A stretch of 64,000 nt of DNA from Montifringilla adamsi. Taxonomy: Eukaryota; Chordata; Aves; Passeriformes; Passeridae. The stretch is taken from contig JAGGNK010010337.1 in NCBI GenBank assembly GCA_017590115.1, positions 2,540,141 through 2,604,140 of the forward strand, read 5' to 3'. A program made the translations under genes and the position numbers. Shown piece by piece: positions 32,956 through 47,021 of this stretch (position 1 is the stretch's first letter; every line of letters begins with the position of its first letter). The notes beneath the pieces are model-generated. The model saw nothing but the letters and a program-made list of their open reading frames with translations, made no database searches and was not told where the DNA came from.

Positions 32956-35900
32956 GTCCAACCAGTGGTCTCAGTGTAGCTGGGCAGGCTTGCCCACCTG
33001 AGATGACCCAACATCAAATTGAAGAAACAAATTGCACTGGTATTTCTCCAATTAATACATGGAGATTTGATGAGGTTTCCATTTGGGGCTTTACCATAAA
33101 ATACGTTCTCTGAATGTTCAACAAAACTCACATAAAAGTTACATTTGAGAATCCAAACTGATATAGGCCTGCTGACACAAGCCAATGACAACTTTGCTGC
33201 TTGAGCAGTGAAGCACGTGCCAAACATTTTATAAAATAAATTATACAGTGCACCAGGTACATGCTGCTGTTTGTATGGATCAGATTCCATTTGGAGCTGA
33301 ACATTTTAAAGTTGCATCTGCTTTGATTGAATTCTAGATGCACTTTGGAGCATTTGAACCACACATATGTAATAAAACTGTCTGCCTCCTACAGGTACAC
33401 GCATCGCACATTGGAGCCTCCAGGGTGGGAGACAAGGAGTCTAGCTCCATGCCTGCTGGGCCATAGTGTATCCCAGTGTCCTGTCTTTATCTGTCATCAA
33501 TTCAGCTTGTACGTGCCAGCCCTGACTGGGTTTTTGAATGCATCCAGCCCTGTTTCTTGACCACAAACAGCAAAGCCTTATGGGGCTTTAGAGATCACAG
33601 AGCTGAGGTGTAGAACTGGTTACTATGGGAGAAACAGATGACCAAGGCATGCCTTTACTGGAAAAAAACTTCTGCAGTTGTGATGATAAGATACGTTTTC
33701 AGAGTTATACTTTAGCTATAAAAAAGGCAAAAAGTGTTTATAGTGGGAGAGTGACAGTCTTAGACCTTATCAAACTGGTCATATAACTTAATACCTTGAA
33801 AAAACAAGATACTTGACAACAAATTAGTACAGCAATAGGCCTCCTTTTTTTTTATAAACTATAACAGCTACCAACATGAATTTATCTGCCAAATAATAAA
33901 AGATTAATTATTTACGTAAAACAAAACACTGCAGTTTTACTGAATACAGGCACAAGTTTTTAGTTGTGCAAAAATCAATTTTCCTAATTCAGAGTGAAAG
34001 CATTACATAGGCATACCTTTTTAAAAATTCTATATAAGAAACATTTGCATGAAAAAGGGGCCCTAAAACAGAGGATGCATAACTAATACACTACCTTTTT
34101 GCCACCAGGTCCACAGTACATTAATTTCATTTAAAAAGCACTGACCATACAGGATAAATTGATTTTGCTTTATATGGTGTTGACAGCCATGTTTATTGTG
34201 CAGTGAAATGTAGTGTAGTTTCAAGCTGACTATATCCATCAACACAGGGCAATATGCTGACTACTGGGCCAGATGAAGACATACATTACCCTGAGAGCAA
34301 AACACTCATTCGCATACAGCAGTGTCTTCTCCTGAGGATCACCCTGGTAATTTATGATGCCTCCCATGCCATTACTTTACAACTGACACCAATTTGGCAA
34401 TTTGTATACTAACATGCGTGCACATAAAAGAAGACAGGTTTGTGGCAAATGTGAGCTGCAAAACTGTTTTAGCACTGTGCTAAGTTAAGCACCGTGCCAC
34501 AGGTGTTCTGCATTTACAGGAGGCTGCAGTCAGCTTTTTTACTGCAAAAGGGAAGAGAAGTTTTGCAGAGTGACCTGAAGGTAGGACCAGTTGAGGGGGG
34601 TAAATGGTCAATGAGGCTCTGTTCATTGTTGCCTCGAACCACAAATATATCAAAGATACCATATTTTGAGAGAGGACGAATTTATTTAGAAACTGAAATA
34701 AATTTCAAACATAGTAATTCAACACTTAAATATTTATTAGGACAAATAACTATATAATTTGAGAAAAGTCCAACATAGCATGTAACACTTGTTCTATCCT
34801 TTAAGATAATGTAATAAAAACCTGTTACTAGTATGCGGGCAATTAGGAAGTTGGTGACAAAAAAAATTAAATTATTATTTATGCAAAAGTTATCATTTGT
34901 TATTAAGGTGCTCTACTCACAGCACAAGAAACACATATTTGAATCCGTTGGGTGTCTTTCCATCTTTTACTTTCCCAAAGGTACTTATTCACTACAGCTA
35001 AGGAAGAGTTTGTCTTTAGCCCTTTCTAATACAATTTTGGACTTTTCAAGCCTAATGCAGCTAAAGAGTAGTTTTATTGGGAACAAGATTAGAGGTGGCT
35101 TTTTAATCTGGATGTAATCTAGACAGAATGAAAATAAACAAAAACAGAGAAAAAAAATAAAGGGGAAAAAAAAAAGGCAGAAAACCACCATAAATTATCT
35201 GTTTTCATAGAAAGGTTATGTTAGAAAACAATTCTTACTTGGAGTAATAAATTACAACCATCCCAAGAAGGTCAACTCTGGCTGCATCTGCTTTATGCAA
35301 GTCTTTACTTGAAGGACTTGAAAAAGCAGCCAAAGAGTTGATGTTCTTTGAGCTTGATCTCTGGGGAAATATTTGCAAGCTGACCTATAGGCCATCACAA
35401 AAGCACTTGCAAAATGAATTTCTGCAAATAACTAAAGCAATATAATCTTCATGCTCTTCTGTCTCAGAACCACAGAATTATATTCAGCATATAGAGAATT
35501 ACAATAAAATAGTTCTTGTAGCATGGGATTCTATGGGGGAAGTCAGAAGGTCCAAGTACCTTTTTAGATTAGAAATGAGGTGCTAATGATACAAAAACAC
35601 ACATGCTCTGTGAGGTTTTATAAGTTGAAACACATAACAAGCTTTCAAGGTTGATCTTAGATACTTCATCCTGTCAAGGACATATTTTGACTTTATTGTG
35701 CCCTATAAAAACCATTTCAACAGATTAACAAAGTATGGAGTTTTTTCCTATTATGATAATTAGAGTTAGTAGTGATGGAGGCTCAAAGAGACACCTAGAA
35801 TTTTTAAAGAAAATATATACGCAAGTGCAAAAAAGTAGGTGTTTTAAATCTTTCTGAAAATATTTTCAGGAAATTCTAATAACTAATGAACCCAAAATAA

Positions 35901-38900
35901 CAGACAAAATGGAAATGTACTAATGGTGAAGGGCAAGACAAGAGGAGAAATTGGTAATTGTCTCTCTGTGGCAACTAATGTTCTATCTGCCAGTTACTCT
36001 TCACACTGCAATCATAGGAGAAGGGATTTTCAGAATTAAGAGCCTGGTCAGAATTTATAATTATTGCAAAAGCAGTACAGTTTGGCTGCCCTAGCGGCTT
36101 AGTTGGCAAAGAACTCTACATTTTGGCCTAAAGACAGGGGCTGTCCTCAAAGTGACGCTTTTAGCTTCTGGAAGCGTTCTCTGCCTTACTTCCTAGATCC
36201 TTTGCATTTGCACAACTTGTCATAACTTTGATGATTTAAAACTAAAATCAGATTAAAGAAGAGTGATCTCTTTTTGTTGATATATGGCAGGCAGCCCCTC
36301 TGTGAAAGCTGGATTCCATACTGCTTGAGAGGCAATACTGAGGCAAAGAAAGCGCCACAGACTAAATCTAAAAATGCTACAGCTTCATAAAAATAATTTC
36401 CAACAATACTTTCATTTCTAAAGAGCTCTCTAATCTGAGAATATTAGAAAGATAAAAGAATCTGATCATCAAGAAAGATAAACATCCTCATGTGAAATGA
36501 ATGTTAAGAAACATAAAATAACAGTTACATTATTTATTTATTCCTGCCTTTATCTGAGTTTCTTACATTTACTAAGGAATTTTTTTTTAGGACAGGCATC
36601 ATTCCTTCTGCATGTTTCCTGAAATCTTGGCCACATTAGGGTTAATCCTACTGTCTTTACTGGGATGTGGATTTACCTTCCATTTTGCACATCACCTCCA
36701 ACAAAATCTGAGACTGGGCCTTTACATGTTACCAGAAAACAATAATAGATGTGATAGAAAGAAGCAAAAAAAGGGCTGAGAAAAAGGTGAGAAAAAGAGA
36801 AAAGAAGTGACAGCAAAAAGAAAGAGATTTTTGTCAGTCACCCTGTTATTCCTTAATGACTCTTCACAGTACAGCCATTGATTCATGTTTGAAGTGATAC
36901 ATTTCCCCTGACTTCCCCCCAGACAATGGAGCTGGCTAATCTAGAGTATGTACTGCAGATCATCTTCCATGGACACACACCAAGACAGGACACACAAAAA
37001 TAAAGGCAGTCTTTCTAGGTTCCTGGTATGAAAATGACTGGTTAGTAGTAAATCTCCTATCATCAGTTATTTATTAAGCTGAGGTGACATATTTGCCCAG
37101 TTTGGAAACAACTGATTGTGACCTCCAAAATGTCTGTCTGTGGTAACACAGCTAGCACCACAGAGACCAGAACCTGACAAACATGCAAACAGGAGTCACT
37201 CTTTTACTGCAAGAGACGGGTTACTCATAAATATGGACATGCCACAAAAACAGGGAGAATGAAAAACCAGCTTAGTAGTGCCCTGTGGTGGTCTCAGCCT
37301 GTGTACACACAAATGCAGCCTTTGTGAAACATATAGCAGCAGTTAAAATCAAACAGAAAAAGACAAATACAGAAAGAACAGAACAGAAAAAGCAGCTTTG
37401 GCAAGCTTAGAAAACAAGAGTTGTCATTTAACTAATATTTTAGGTTATCAATTTTAGAGAAAGTTGCAAGAATTACTGCTACTTCACTGTAATCTAAGTG
37501 ACATGTAGCAGTTGTAGAATAACATTTATCTGTTTTGCCCCTTGCCTGCCTCTTATTTCTTCATCCCCAACACCATTCAGATTTTCTCATTCTTTACTGG
37601 CATGTCTTGTCATCACTGGCAAAATACCCACTTGGAAACATGGCAAGGTTTGGAACAGGGGTGACACAAATGTTCTGTTTGTCAGGCAGCTTTTGTTCCA
37701 AATGCTAAACAAATATTATTCAGCTGCAATTTGAGCAGTGAACATTTCTCACAGGCTGCATGTCAGTGAATGAATGGGGAGAAAAACTGGGAAAGCCACA
37801 AGCAATTCATGAAATACTGCAATATTTAAATGGCCTCTAAAATTTTTCACCTGTAAGGGTTCTGAAATGCACTAAGTAAATACTAAAAGGTGAGAATATA
37901 CTGTAGCACAGGTTAGCTACATCCAAGCAACACTTCCTTATGATAAGACTTCCCTTTTACCCCGCTAAGAGACTCCATTCTCTTTAAAACATCAACAAGA
38001 AGCACCAACTGGGAATTCCCTAAGGTCAGCTCTGAGAAAACATAAACCTCTAATTCAATAACTCCGCTACTGCACTGAAAAAGGCCTTATTATTGCAACA
38101 TCCATATGGAGTCAATTGGACATTAATGACTAATCAATCCCTCCCCTTTCTATTCTACTTATAGTGTCACAAGCCATGTTTAGATTAGCCCATTTCCTGC
38201 TTAGGATCGCTCAAGCTGTCTTTTGTTCTTTCAGGGCTGGCCTGATGGAGGCAGCTTAAACAAACACACGGCCCAAGTGGTGCAGGAGTTATAAACTGCC
38301 ATATGTGAATGAACAAAGGGGCCATACTAAAGCCTTTTGTGGTATTTGTTAATGTTTTTCATCTGAGTTTAAAAAGACCTAATGACTTTGTGGTGAGCTG
38401 ATGCATGTGGCTCGTGGCTTTGCAAAATGAAGGAAATTCTAGCCAGTTATATATCAGCATATATTTTCCAGAGTGCCTTGTTTTCAGTTTTGGTGGCAGC
38501 GAGTTTACTTTTTTTAGTACATTTGTTTTACATATGCAAGCAAAATACTTAATCTCAATTAAAACACAGCACCAGTTTTCACAGCCATACTCACAACCTG
38601 CATATACATCTTTCCCCATTTGAAAGTCTAAAGCTAAAATTAAGAGTGGAATATCTGCTGCGTGTGAAATCAAAGCAACTGTTCTCAGCTCCACCATTCG
38701 CTCACCAGTGTTCAAAGCTGAATTGTTAGCAGTGCCCTAATAAATACCAAAACATTAATTCTAAATAAGCTGCTAGCGCATTCACGCTTCACAGCCAGCC
38801 CTGCCCAAACTGTGCTATATAAATGAATTAAAACTGCTAAATGCAGCTACTTGCTTGATGGCTTACACAAACAGTTTGGATTTCTTGACCACATTCTATG

Positions 38901-41900
38901 GCAAAGCTAACCCTCATGGAAACTTGGCATGGACTACAGCTAAAACAATAAAATAATGCTTTAAATTACATGGGATATTAATTAATTAGGGCTTGAGGCC
39001 TGGCTTTAGCTCCTGGTGGCTGACACAGTCACACATGTGCTCCAACATAAGAGTTATTCTGTGAAGATCCATGAAACATCTATAGAGAAATTGGGATGAA
39101 GAAACAGCCTCTACTATGAATTTGGGGAGGTGTTTAAGTGTCATCATATTTTTCAATCATGTGCCACTTGCAGACTTCAAGACCCTTCACAGATAATTAA
39201 TTAAATGCTAACAACCCCATTCTGACATTTATGTTATTGATAGAAAAGAAATATGAATCATATTTAAGTTGAAAGTTTTTCAGCCTAAGTAATGATGCCA
39301 GAAGTAAGGGACTGCCAGTCATCAGATCTAACAACAAACTACATTATTCAATCCACAAACATTGCTGTTGTTCCCCTTTGATATTTTATTTCATACAGTT
39401 TCCTCAGTTGAGGAAAATAGAGACCTACAGAAAGGAAAATCATGGATGAAACAGCCCAATCCGAGAGAAAAATGCTAACAATTATTGTTAGGTATCTGAG
39501 AAGATCTATGGATTTGATTTGATTTTTCAGAAAAAAAAAGCAGCTGGTCTATCAGCTAAGCAATTATTGTTACTATATTAATCATATTCAAATACAAAGA
39601 AGAATGCACTATTCTATTTAACATAAAAATGTTTCCATAAAAGTAACAGCCAGTGTAGCTGTTATTCACATCATTTCAAATTTCTCATGACATGAGTGTC
39701 ACCTAGAACATCCAGAAAACACAACATTAATTTAAAACACAGGGGCTAATTCTGCAGTCTTCAGTCATCCCTAAAAGCTTTTTTGTTGAAAAAGTCCTGT
39801 TTGAACAAGAGCCATAGTGATCCATTCATACTTCAGTCAATGCTTTGTTTTGTTTTAAGATGGAGAAATGACAGATGGGAATTAAGGACAGAGAAAGAAG
39901 GCAGTCTTACTTCATATTTGATGGATGCATTGTTCAAGGTGTGGCTGAACACTGTTCATTGCTTGCTCACATGTTCTTTACCAAAACAATTATTTTAAAA
40001 AGCTTAAGTACAATGTAGTTTGTAAAAGGGAATTATGTTTAACAGTGGGAGAGGGTTTTACAAAACCACCTCCCTCAAATTACGTGTTACTAAGAAATGC
40101 AGAATACTCAGCAAAAGATTTTAAAATGTGTTGCAGCCACTGCTTTAGTGACCCATTTCCTGCATTCCATCTTCAATAATTTGTCACTTTCTGAATGATG
40201 CAACATCATTCTTTGTATCAATATAGCTAATTCTTTCCATCCGCTGCTAGCTGTTTTCACTTGTCATACCAGCAATTAGCAAGGAGCTGGGGCTAGGATA
40301 TGCACAGGGCATTTCTTCTTGCCTTTCACATGGGGTGCTGATATTACAACAACTGATAATGCAATTAGTAAATAATATAACATGAAGAGAAAGAAGCAAA
40401 ACCAGCACATTAACAGGAGCTGTTCTTCAGGCTAATTTTTCAAGTAAGGTACCCCTGGGCATTTGAGATTTGTAAACAAAACAAGGAAGATGTTTTTATA
40501 AATATGGCAATGGCATGTCTTAGTATGTTACCACAGTTACCTGGTTTGGATAAAAAATATAGTGTTTACTATGAAATAGAGGTTTACATGAAAATTTACA
40601 AATCATTCCTTTTTTTAAAATTCGTGTGAAAACACCCCTGCCAAATTGAAAACACAATCATTTATTATTTGCAGAATTTATGAAGATGCTGCAATGCTCA
40701 CACTACACTCTCTTTGGACCACTGATCCTGTGAAATTAAATCGAAGTATAAATTAAGGAAATATTTTCCCCTCGCTACCAAGTTCTTCACTAGGCACTTG
40801 CTTAAACACTTTGCATATGTACATGGAAGAAAGGCAAATGATCCTAAACACTTTTCTATTTCTGAGATACTGAGACTTCTGAAGGAGAAAACTGTTCACG
40901 TTTTAGACTAAGAAAAATAGACAGTTGTACAAAGAGGGCTTGTTTGAATCTGTACCAATTGCTCGTGCTTAGCCAAAATATATGATGGTCTTTCCTCAGT
41001 GTATTCATATTTCTGCTCCACTCCCTGTGCTCAAGGAAGAAGGGCAAGATTCCTCCCTCCTTCAGTATGATATAAGGGTGGCTTTCTCCATCAACAGAAA
41101 ATTCAATTGTGCCTGGAAATTTTACACTATTTTGTGGAGCTTCAAGCTTCTTTTGTCATATTGGAGCACTACCAAGAAACCCTCAGAGAATCAGGACCAC
41201 AGGGTGTTTTACACCTGGTGGCTGTACATGAGTGTGAAAAAATGTTTTAAACCACTGAATTGCTATATTTAATTTTTCAGTCAGTCCACCTAAAAATAGC
41301 TACGCATACTGACTGATGCTTTCAGCATTTGTGACAATAATTTTCTCATGGGTGAAGATTTTCTGTGTAAAACTGCAGCCCACAGTTGCTTTTTACAGCC
41401 ACCTTCTAAATTCCTGAAAATAGTGTTTTACTATATAATGGAAATTGTGAAAAGCTCTTAGTTATAACTGTGCTAATAGGTGCCCCTATGTAAAACTCAG
41501 GGCATTGTAAAAGTGGTCAATTGCACAACATCAAAAATCCTAAGTGTAAATTTTAAAAATAAAGGTATTATTCTATAAGAATCAATTACTGTAGCTTGGA
41601 AATGTCGGACCAGAAAGCCTCATATTTAACAGTAGGGAAAAAATACCTAAGACAGCTAAAAATCACAAGTTAACAGTTGTGAAGGACACCCAGATTTGTT
41701 ATTCTGAAAATGAGAAACATACTATATGTTGAATATTAGTGTCCTGAGAGGAATAAGTTTCAATGCTATGGAAAGATCAGCCCATACACTCCCATCACAG
41801 GTTTTTCAGTTCCCCCTCTAAGATGTTATGGGGATGCTGGCAACAATGGGATGCACGAAGTGTTTGCCATCAGAAAAGTGATGGGGTGTTCTTAAAGACA

Positions 41901-44664
41901 TCTTATTCCTATCCCATCTGCAGGTGTTGAGTTACTCCAGGACTGAAGCACAGAATCTCATCCAACACAACTGAAATACCATGCCCAAGTACTTCATCCC
42001 AAATTCCTATTTGTTATGAGGTATTCTGGAAAATTTAAGGATATCGCTCAAGAATAAGGCACAATCAGATTCGTGGATGTTAAAAATGGCAACTACAATT
42101 AATGGAGGCCATATTTTAGCATCTGGGCTTATTAATATAAGATATATTAATATAAAGATATATTTTATCTTCAAATATAAAGGTACAATTATTGGATTTG
42201 GGTGGTTTGGGTTTTGGGTTTGTTTTTTTTGTTTTGCAGTGGTGTTTTTGCAATCAAAGGCCTATAACAAGAATTCAGGGCAATAAAAATTCCAGTACTT
42301 GAGCTTGCTCTCTGGATACATTTCTTTGTTTTCAGACAGCTTTCACTGTTTTCTGATTTTCATCTTTCTCCTCTCAACTGCCATAGCAACTATTACAAAT
42401 ATTTATGTGCGACAAATTCTGGCATGGAGAGGAATTCTTTCCTTCGGTATTTACGAAGCACTGTCACAAAAGTAGGTGATGCTTTACCCTGCCTGTGCTA
42501 CCTGCTGTTTACACTTCTGCATAAGAGGGTGTTAAACAAGTTACCTCACAGGTTTGGATCGTCCTGGCAGCCTGCCAAGGTTGATCTGCCTGTAAATGTA
42601 TGGTTCCCTTTCACCTGCCTCTTCGGCTGCTCAGAGCCAACCTTTTTTGAAGTTACCCTTTTGTATAAGCAATTATTTGCTATTGGGTGTTTATGAGGTT
42701 GTTGAGGCTTTGAGCACACGGTAGATGTGCTCCTTTAAAAATACACCTAATAGGTGTGCAAAACAATGGGCATGATGTCTGCCCTCTTTCCAGGGAGGGA
42801 GGAAATGACACTTTGACAGAGGGACAAAAATTGGTGGCAGTTTTTCCTCTGCCTTAGAGATCAGCCTCATGCTCCTCTTGTATCTCAGTTTTCTCATGTT
42901 TCTCACATGTTCTTTCCTCCCTGTCCTTCCTCACTTAAATCATTCCTCTCCTTCACATGATTCCACACTCACTGCTGCCCATGCAATTACAACTACTCTT
43001 TTTTTTAATATGTTCTGGCAACTGGTTAAATATTTGATGGTGCCTAACACCATTTCTTTCCCTACCATTTAATTTCCCTTGCTTTTGGACAAGTAGAATC
43101 TCCCATTTTGCTACAACATTCCTTGCAACGTGGCTAGCTCAAGCCAAATATGAATGGGAAGAGCTAATTTCCTGTACAGGAAAAGACAGAGTATTGACTG
43201 TTGACTGCAGGGAATCTTGGGCTATTCACTGACATTGTATGTTGGACAACATCATCTGAAATGCTGCAGAACTGGGTTCTTAAGCTTACTGATGAACTGG
43301 AATATATTCTTCTAAAAGATGAGGTCAGCTTGTTCTCCTCCAAGCCTGGATTGAGGTCAAAAAACTGAACTAGAATTGATAACATTAAGCTAGGCCTTGC
43401 TACTGGAACCAGTCAATTACCAATTGTTATACAGCTTGCAACTGGCTTGCAAGTTTAGTTTACTTGGAGCAAGGTTGAAAGATACCAAGAACACACAGAT
43501 AAAGCTTAAATCTGCATAATCTCAGGCCATGATTTGATATGTAGAAAAACACAGTCTTTAACCCAAGGAATTTTCAAGTTGAAGCAAGAGACAGCAAGCA
43601 CTGCAAGGGACCACACAGGCACTAAGGACACTAAATCAATGAATTTCTGGACATGGGCTGATGCCAATCCCATGCTGAGGACTCTAAGAACTGACTTTAC
43701 AGCTAGGTTTCATAGCAAAAGTTATCCTCTGAGAGACTTTGAAAAGTATCATTAGTCTAATCCAAGGACAGATAAATACACAGATCCAGACAAAGTAGAG
43801 AGACAGATCTCACCATATTATTTAAAACTGTTTCTATCTAAACTAGTACCTTTCAGGTACAGGCTTAGCACACACTGGTAGAATAGTATCAAAGAAAGAA
43901 GCAGCAAGTGCTAAACACAAGGTTTACAGAACCAAGAAAACTACAGTGTGAAAAATGTGAATGAAAACATCAAAACAGGACCCAGAACTCTTTTTGTATG
44001 TTTTCCCAAATAGCAAACTGTGAGGCCACATAATTAATTCTCAAGCCCTTGATTCTAAAATATCAACTTGAATGAACATGGAACTAAATGTTAAGTACTA
44101 ATAAGGCATTTTCATCTACTTCTATTTGCTGTCTAAAAATTAATTTAGTTTTTCAATGCATCTTATTTTCACTAAGGAAAACCAGCTACAGATAAGTTTT
44201 TTTCTCTTTTACAAAATCTCACAGTGAGATAGGGGCAAAACAATAACATTCAGATGGTTTTGCTCTGAGCCTAGGATCCAATCAAGAAAATTACATTTTA
44301 ATAGATCCAATTCTTTGGTAGAAATTAAGATCAGGCCTTGATGGAATTTGAATCCCTGAATACAATCCCACAATGCAACCTGAGCTAAGGTAAAATCAGT
44401 AATTGCCAACAGAAAGGTTAGGTCTACCCTGCAGATTTCTATCTACTAGAAAACAAAATCTTAACACACTTCCTACAAATTTCCAAGAATTTGACCACAT
44501 CCACAAAACCAGAAGGATCCATTAACACTGGGCACACTTTACAATTCAAAAGAAGCAGCACCACCACCCAAAAGTGAGCATCTGTGAAAGGAAAATATTT
44601 TTCCAGAATTTGAACCAAAAAAACTTATTCACATCATCCAATATTTTTGATAACTGAGAACTAG

Positions 44665-44701
44665 ATACTTTAGTATTTAGTACGCTAAATACTTTAGTAT
44701 T
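44665..44701. repeat. Direct repeat with internal 9-bp hairpin
   Basis: ATACTTTAGTATT occurs at 44665-44677 and 44689-44701. Between and overlapping them, AGTATTTAG (44672-44680) and CTAAATACT (44685-44693) form a perfect inverted repeat with a TACG loop. It lies in a SOX6 intron; no function is known to me. Confidence 0.85.
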
Positions 44702-46533
44702 ACATAGATTTTCTGACCTGAAATTTAATCAGGGCTTACCCATATCTCCTGACTACACTCCATACTCTGAGGTCAGCTGATGTATGTCAGTCATGTTAAA
44801 AGAGGGTTTAGCTTTAGCTGCATTCGAAGCTGTCTTGGTGTGTCCATCCCTGTCAGGTATATTTCAGCACTGACAACATCAAATGTACAAAATGATGAAG
44901 CTGCCTATAGAAAGAATTATGTTTCCTTTAAAGTGTTAATGTTTCAGAGGGAAAAAAAAAAAATCCTTGTTTAGTTCTCTAATTGGCTGTTGTTTATAAT
45001 TTTGGATCCCAGTCACCAAATGTTTATGAGGCTTTCAAATCTTGTTTTTGAATTTTGCTAACTACAAATGTATCACATATTTTAACACGGCAACTGGGAT
45101 TTCAGGTAATGATACAAGCCCAACAGCTGTGGATTATTCATCAATGGTGTCACAATCAGTGGCAATGTTTGAAATACAGATTGAGCATGATTTTTAATAT
45201 AGTTAGCTCAGTCCTGCTGGTGGCTAAGGAAGTAATAGAAATATTGGTTTATGTCATATTTAATATAAAACTCTTGCTAATGATTTTCAGGCCTCCATTC
45301 AGATGTCTGTCAGCTCATTATGAGCAGCACAAACTTTGAAGACAACTTTGTATCTCTGAAAGTTCAACTAGCTACCATTAATTAAATATTGCCTTTAATT
45401 AATCTTAATTATTTTTAAAAGGATTTTCATACACTGGGCAGGGACAATGAGCAAAAAAAAAAATCATTCCATACTATTTCACATTTGTCTAATTTCTAAG
45501 TTTCAAGAATTTCAACACTTGTAATTCATGACTCAAAAAAAAAAAAAAAAAAGAAAAACCTGTAGCTTCAGCTTCTGGTCAATGAGCCAGTACCACAAGC
45601 ACTCCTAAAATTGCAGGAAAACTTGACTCTGATCATGTCATACTCAGATCACAGCTATATGTTATAGAAAAGATGTAAGGAGTAGAGAGAAATCATTGCT
45701 GGATACTGTTACAAAATCATTCCACAAACAGAAGTCTGCTGATAAGTCTTCTAACAAGTTACATGAACCTTAAATGCTGTGTCACAACTATGGCAATCAG
45801 GAGCAGTCCCCAGATCTGGTCTGTCTCAAATGCCTGCTGGGATGGACAGACATGCACCTTGTCTCTGCACACTTTGGTTTCCTATGGAAATTCAAGTGTG
45901 CAGGTAGGCAGGGAGTGGAACTGGACTTCCACAGCCCCTTTGCTCTAGACCACTGGGGGGATTAGAATACAACCCAAACTTCATTTCCCCTTGTTTATGG
46001 TCAGCAGTGGGACTGAATTTGGAATCCTTAGCTCAGGAAAAAATCTGCTACACCTCTTCTCCCCCCTTACACCTGCCTCCACCACCCTTTTAAAAGAACA
46101 CTCTGCAAATTGTTAATATCTTCCCTAAATGTAGTGAATTTCATAACTCTGAAGTCCTAAAATTCTGGTGATGAGAGTAAAACCACCTGGCAGATCTAAC
46201 ATCCATCCACTCACTCTGTCACAACTACACCTGGGCCTCAGAGATCTGGGTGTATTTCTGACAAGAAAAGGCAGGGCATCAAATGTTGGCCATCAATACG
46301 TCACCTCAGAAATCTGTATTCCTTGTTTTATGTGTGTAAAAGCACACACAAACCACAGAAATATTAGCTAAAGATTTGTACAGCAACCTGCACTCAAATA
46401 GTATCTAAAAAAAGGGGGAAAAAAGATTTAAAGTAAAAATGACAATACAGAAAGGAAGGTGTGAAACACATGAAGCCTTTGAAGAACATGACTGTGCCTA
46501 TTAGGAACCTTTGACATTCAGCTGAGATTGTGA

Positions 46534-47021
46534 TTGTGGCAGCACAATGAAACGCAACAAGGCATTCTTAGAGGAGGTGAAAGAAGAGAAACAAAGCTGG
46601 TGAAAGGTCTGGAGCACAAGTGTGAGGAGGAGAGGCTGATGGAGCTGAGGATGTTTAGCCTGGAGGAAAGGAGGCTCAAGAGGACCTTATCACTCCCTAC
46701 AACAGCATCAAAGGAGGCTGCAGAGAGCTGGGGGTCAGTATTTATTCTTTTTGCAAGGAAGAAGCAACAGGACAAGAGGAAATGGCCTCAAGTCGTGCCA
46801 GGGGAGGTTTAGATTTGATATAAAGGAAACATTTCTTCATCAAAAGAGTTGTCAAGCACTGGAACATGCTGCCCAGGGAAGTGTCTGAGTCACCATCCCT
46901 TTTAAAGGTATTTTAAAGATGTAGCACTCTGGGACACGAATTCGTCATGGACCTGGCAATGCCAGGTTGGATTTGATGATCCTAAGGGTCTTTTCCAAAC
47001 CAAATGATTCTATGCTTCTAA
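46534..47021 (+). mobile_element. CR1 LINE 3' fragment
   Basis: The plus strand reads through typical CR1 3' blocks in order: GAGAGGCTGATGGAGCTGAG, TTTAGCCTGGAGGAAAGGAG, then AGGACCTTATCACTCCCTAC, GTGCCAGGGGAGGTTTAG, CACTGGAACATGCTGCCCAG, and ending TTCCAAACCAAATGATTCTATG. It is 5'-truncated and carries changes and small indels throughout, so it is an old, dead copy. It lies antisense to SOX6 in the 16-kb intron. The left edge is approximate. Confidence 0.88.

Noticed and set aside
36085..36150. tRNA-like stretch (GCGGCTTAGTTGGCAAAG)
   Set aside because: Has an A-box-like part but no B box, no acceptor-stem pairing and no 3' pyrimidine run; could be a decayed SINE head but too weak to call.
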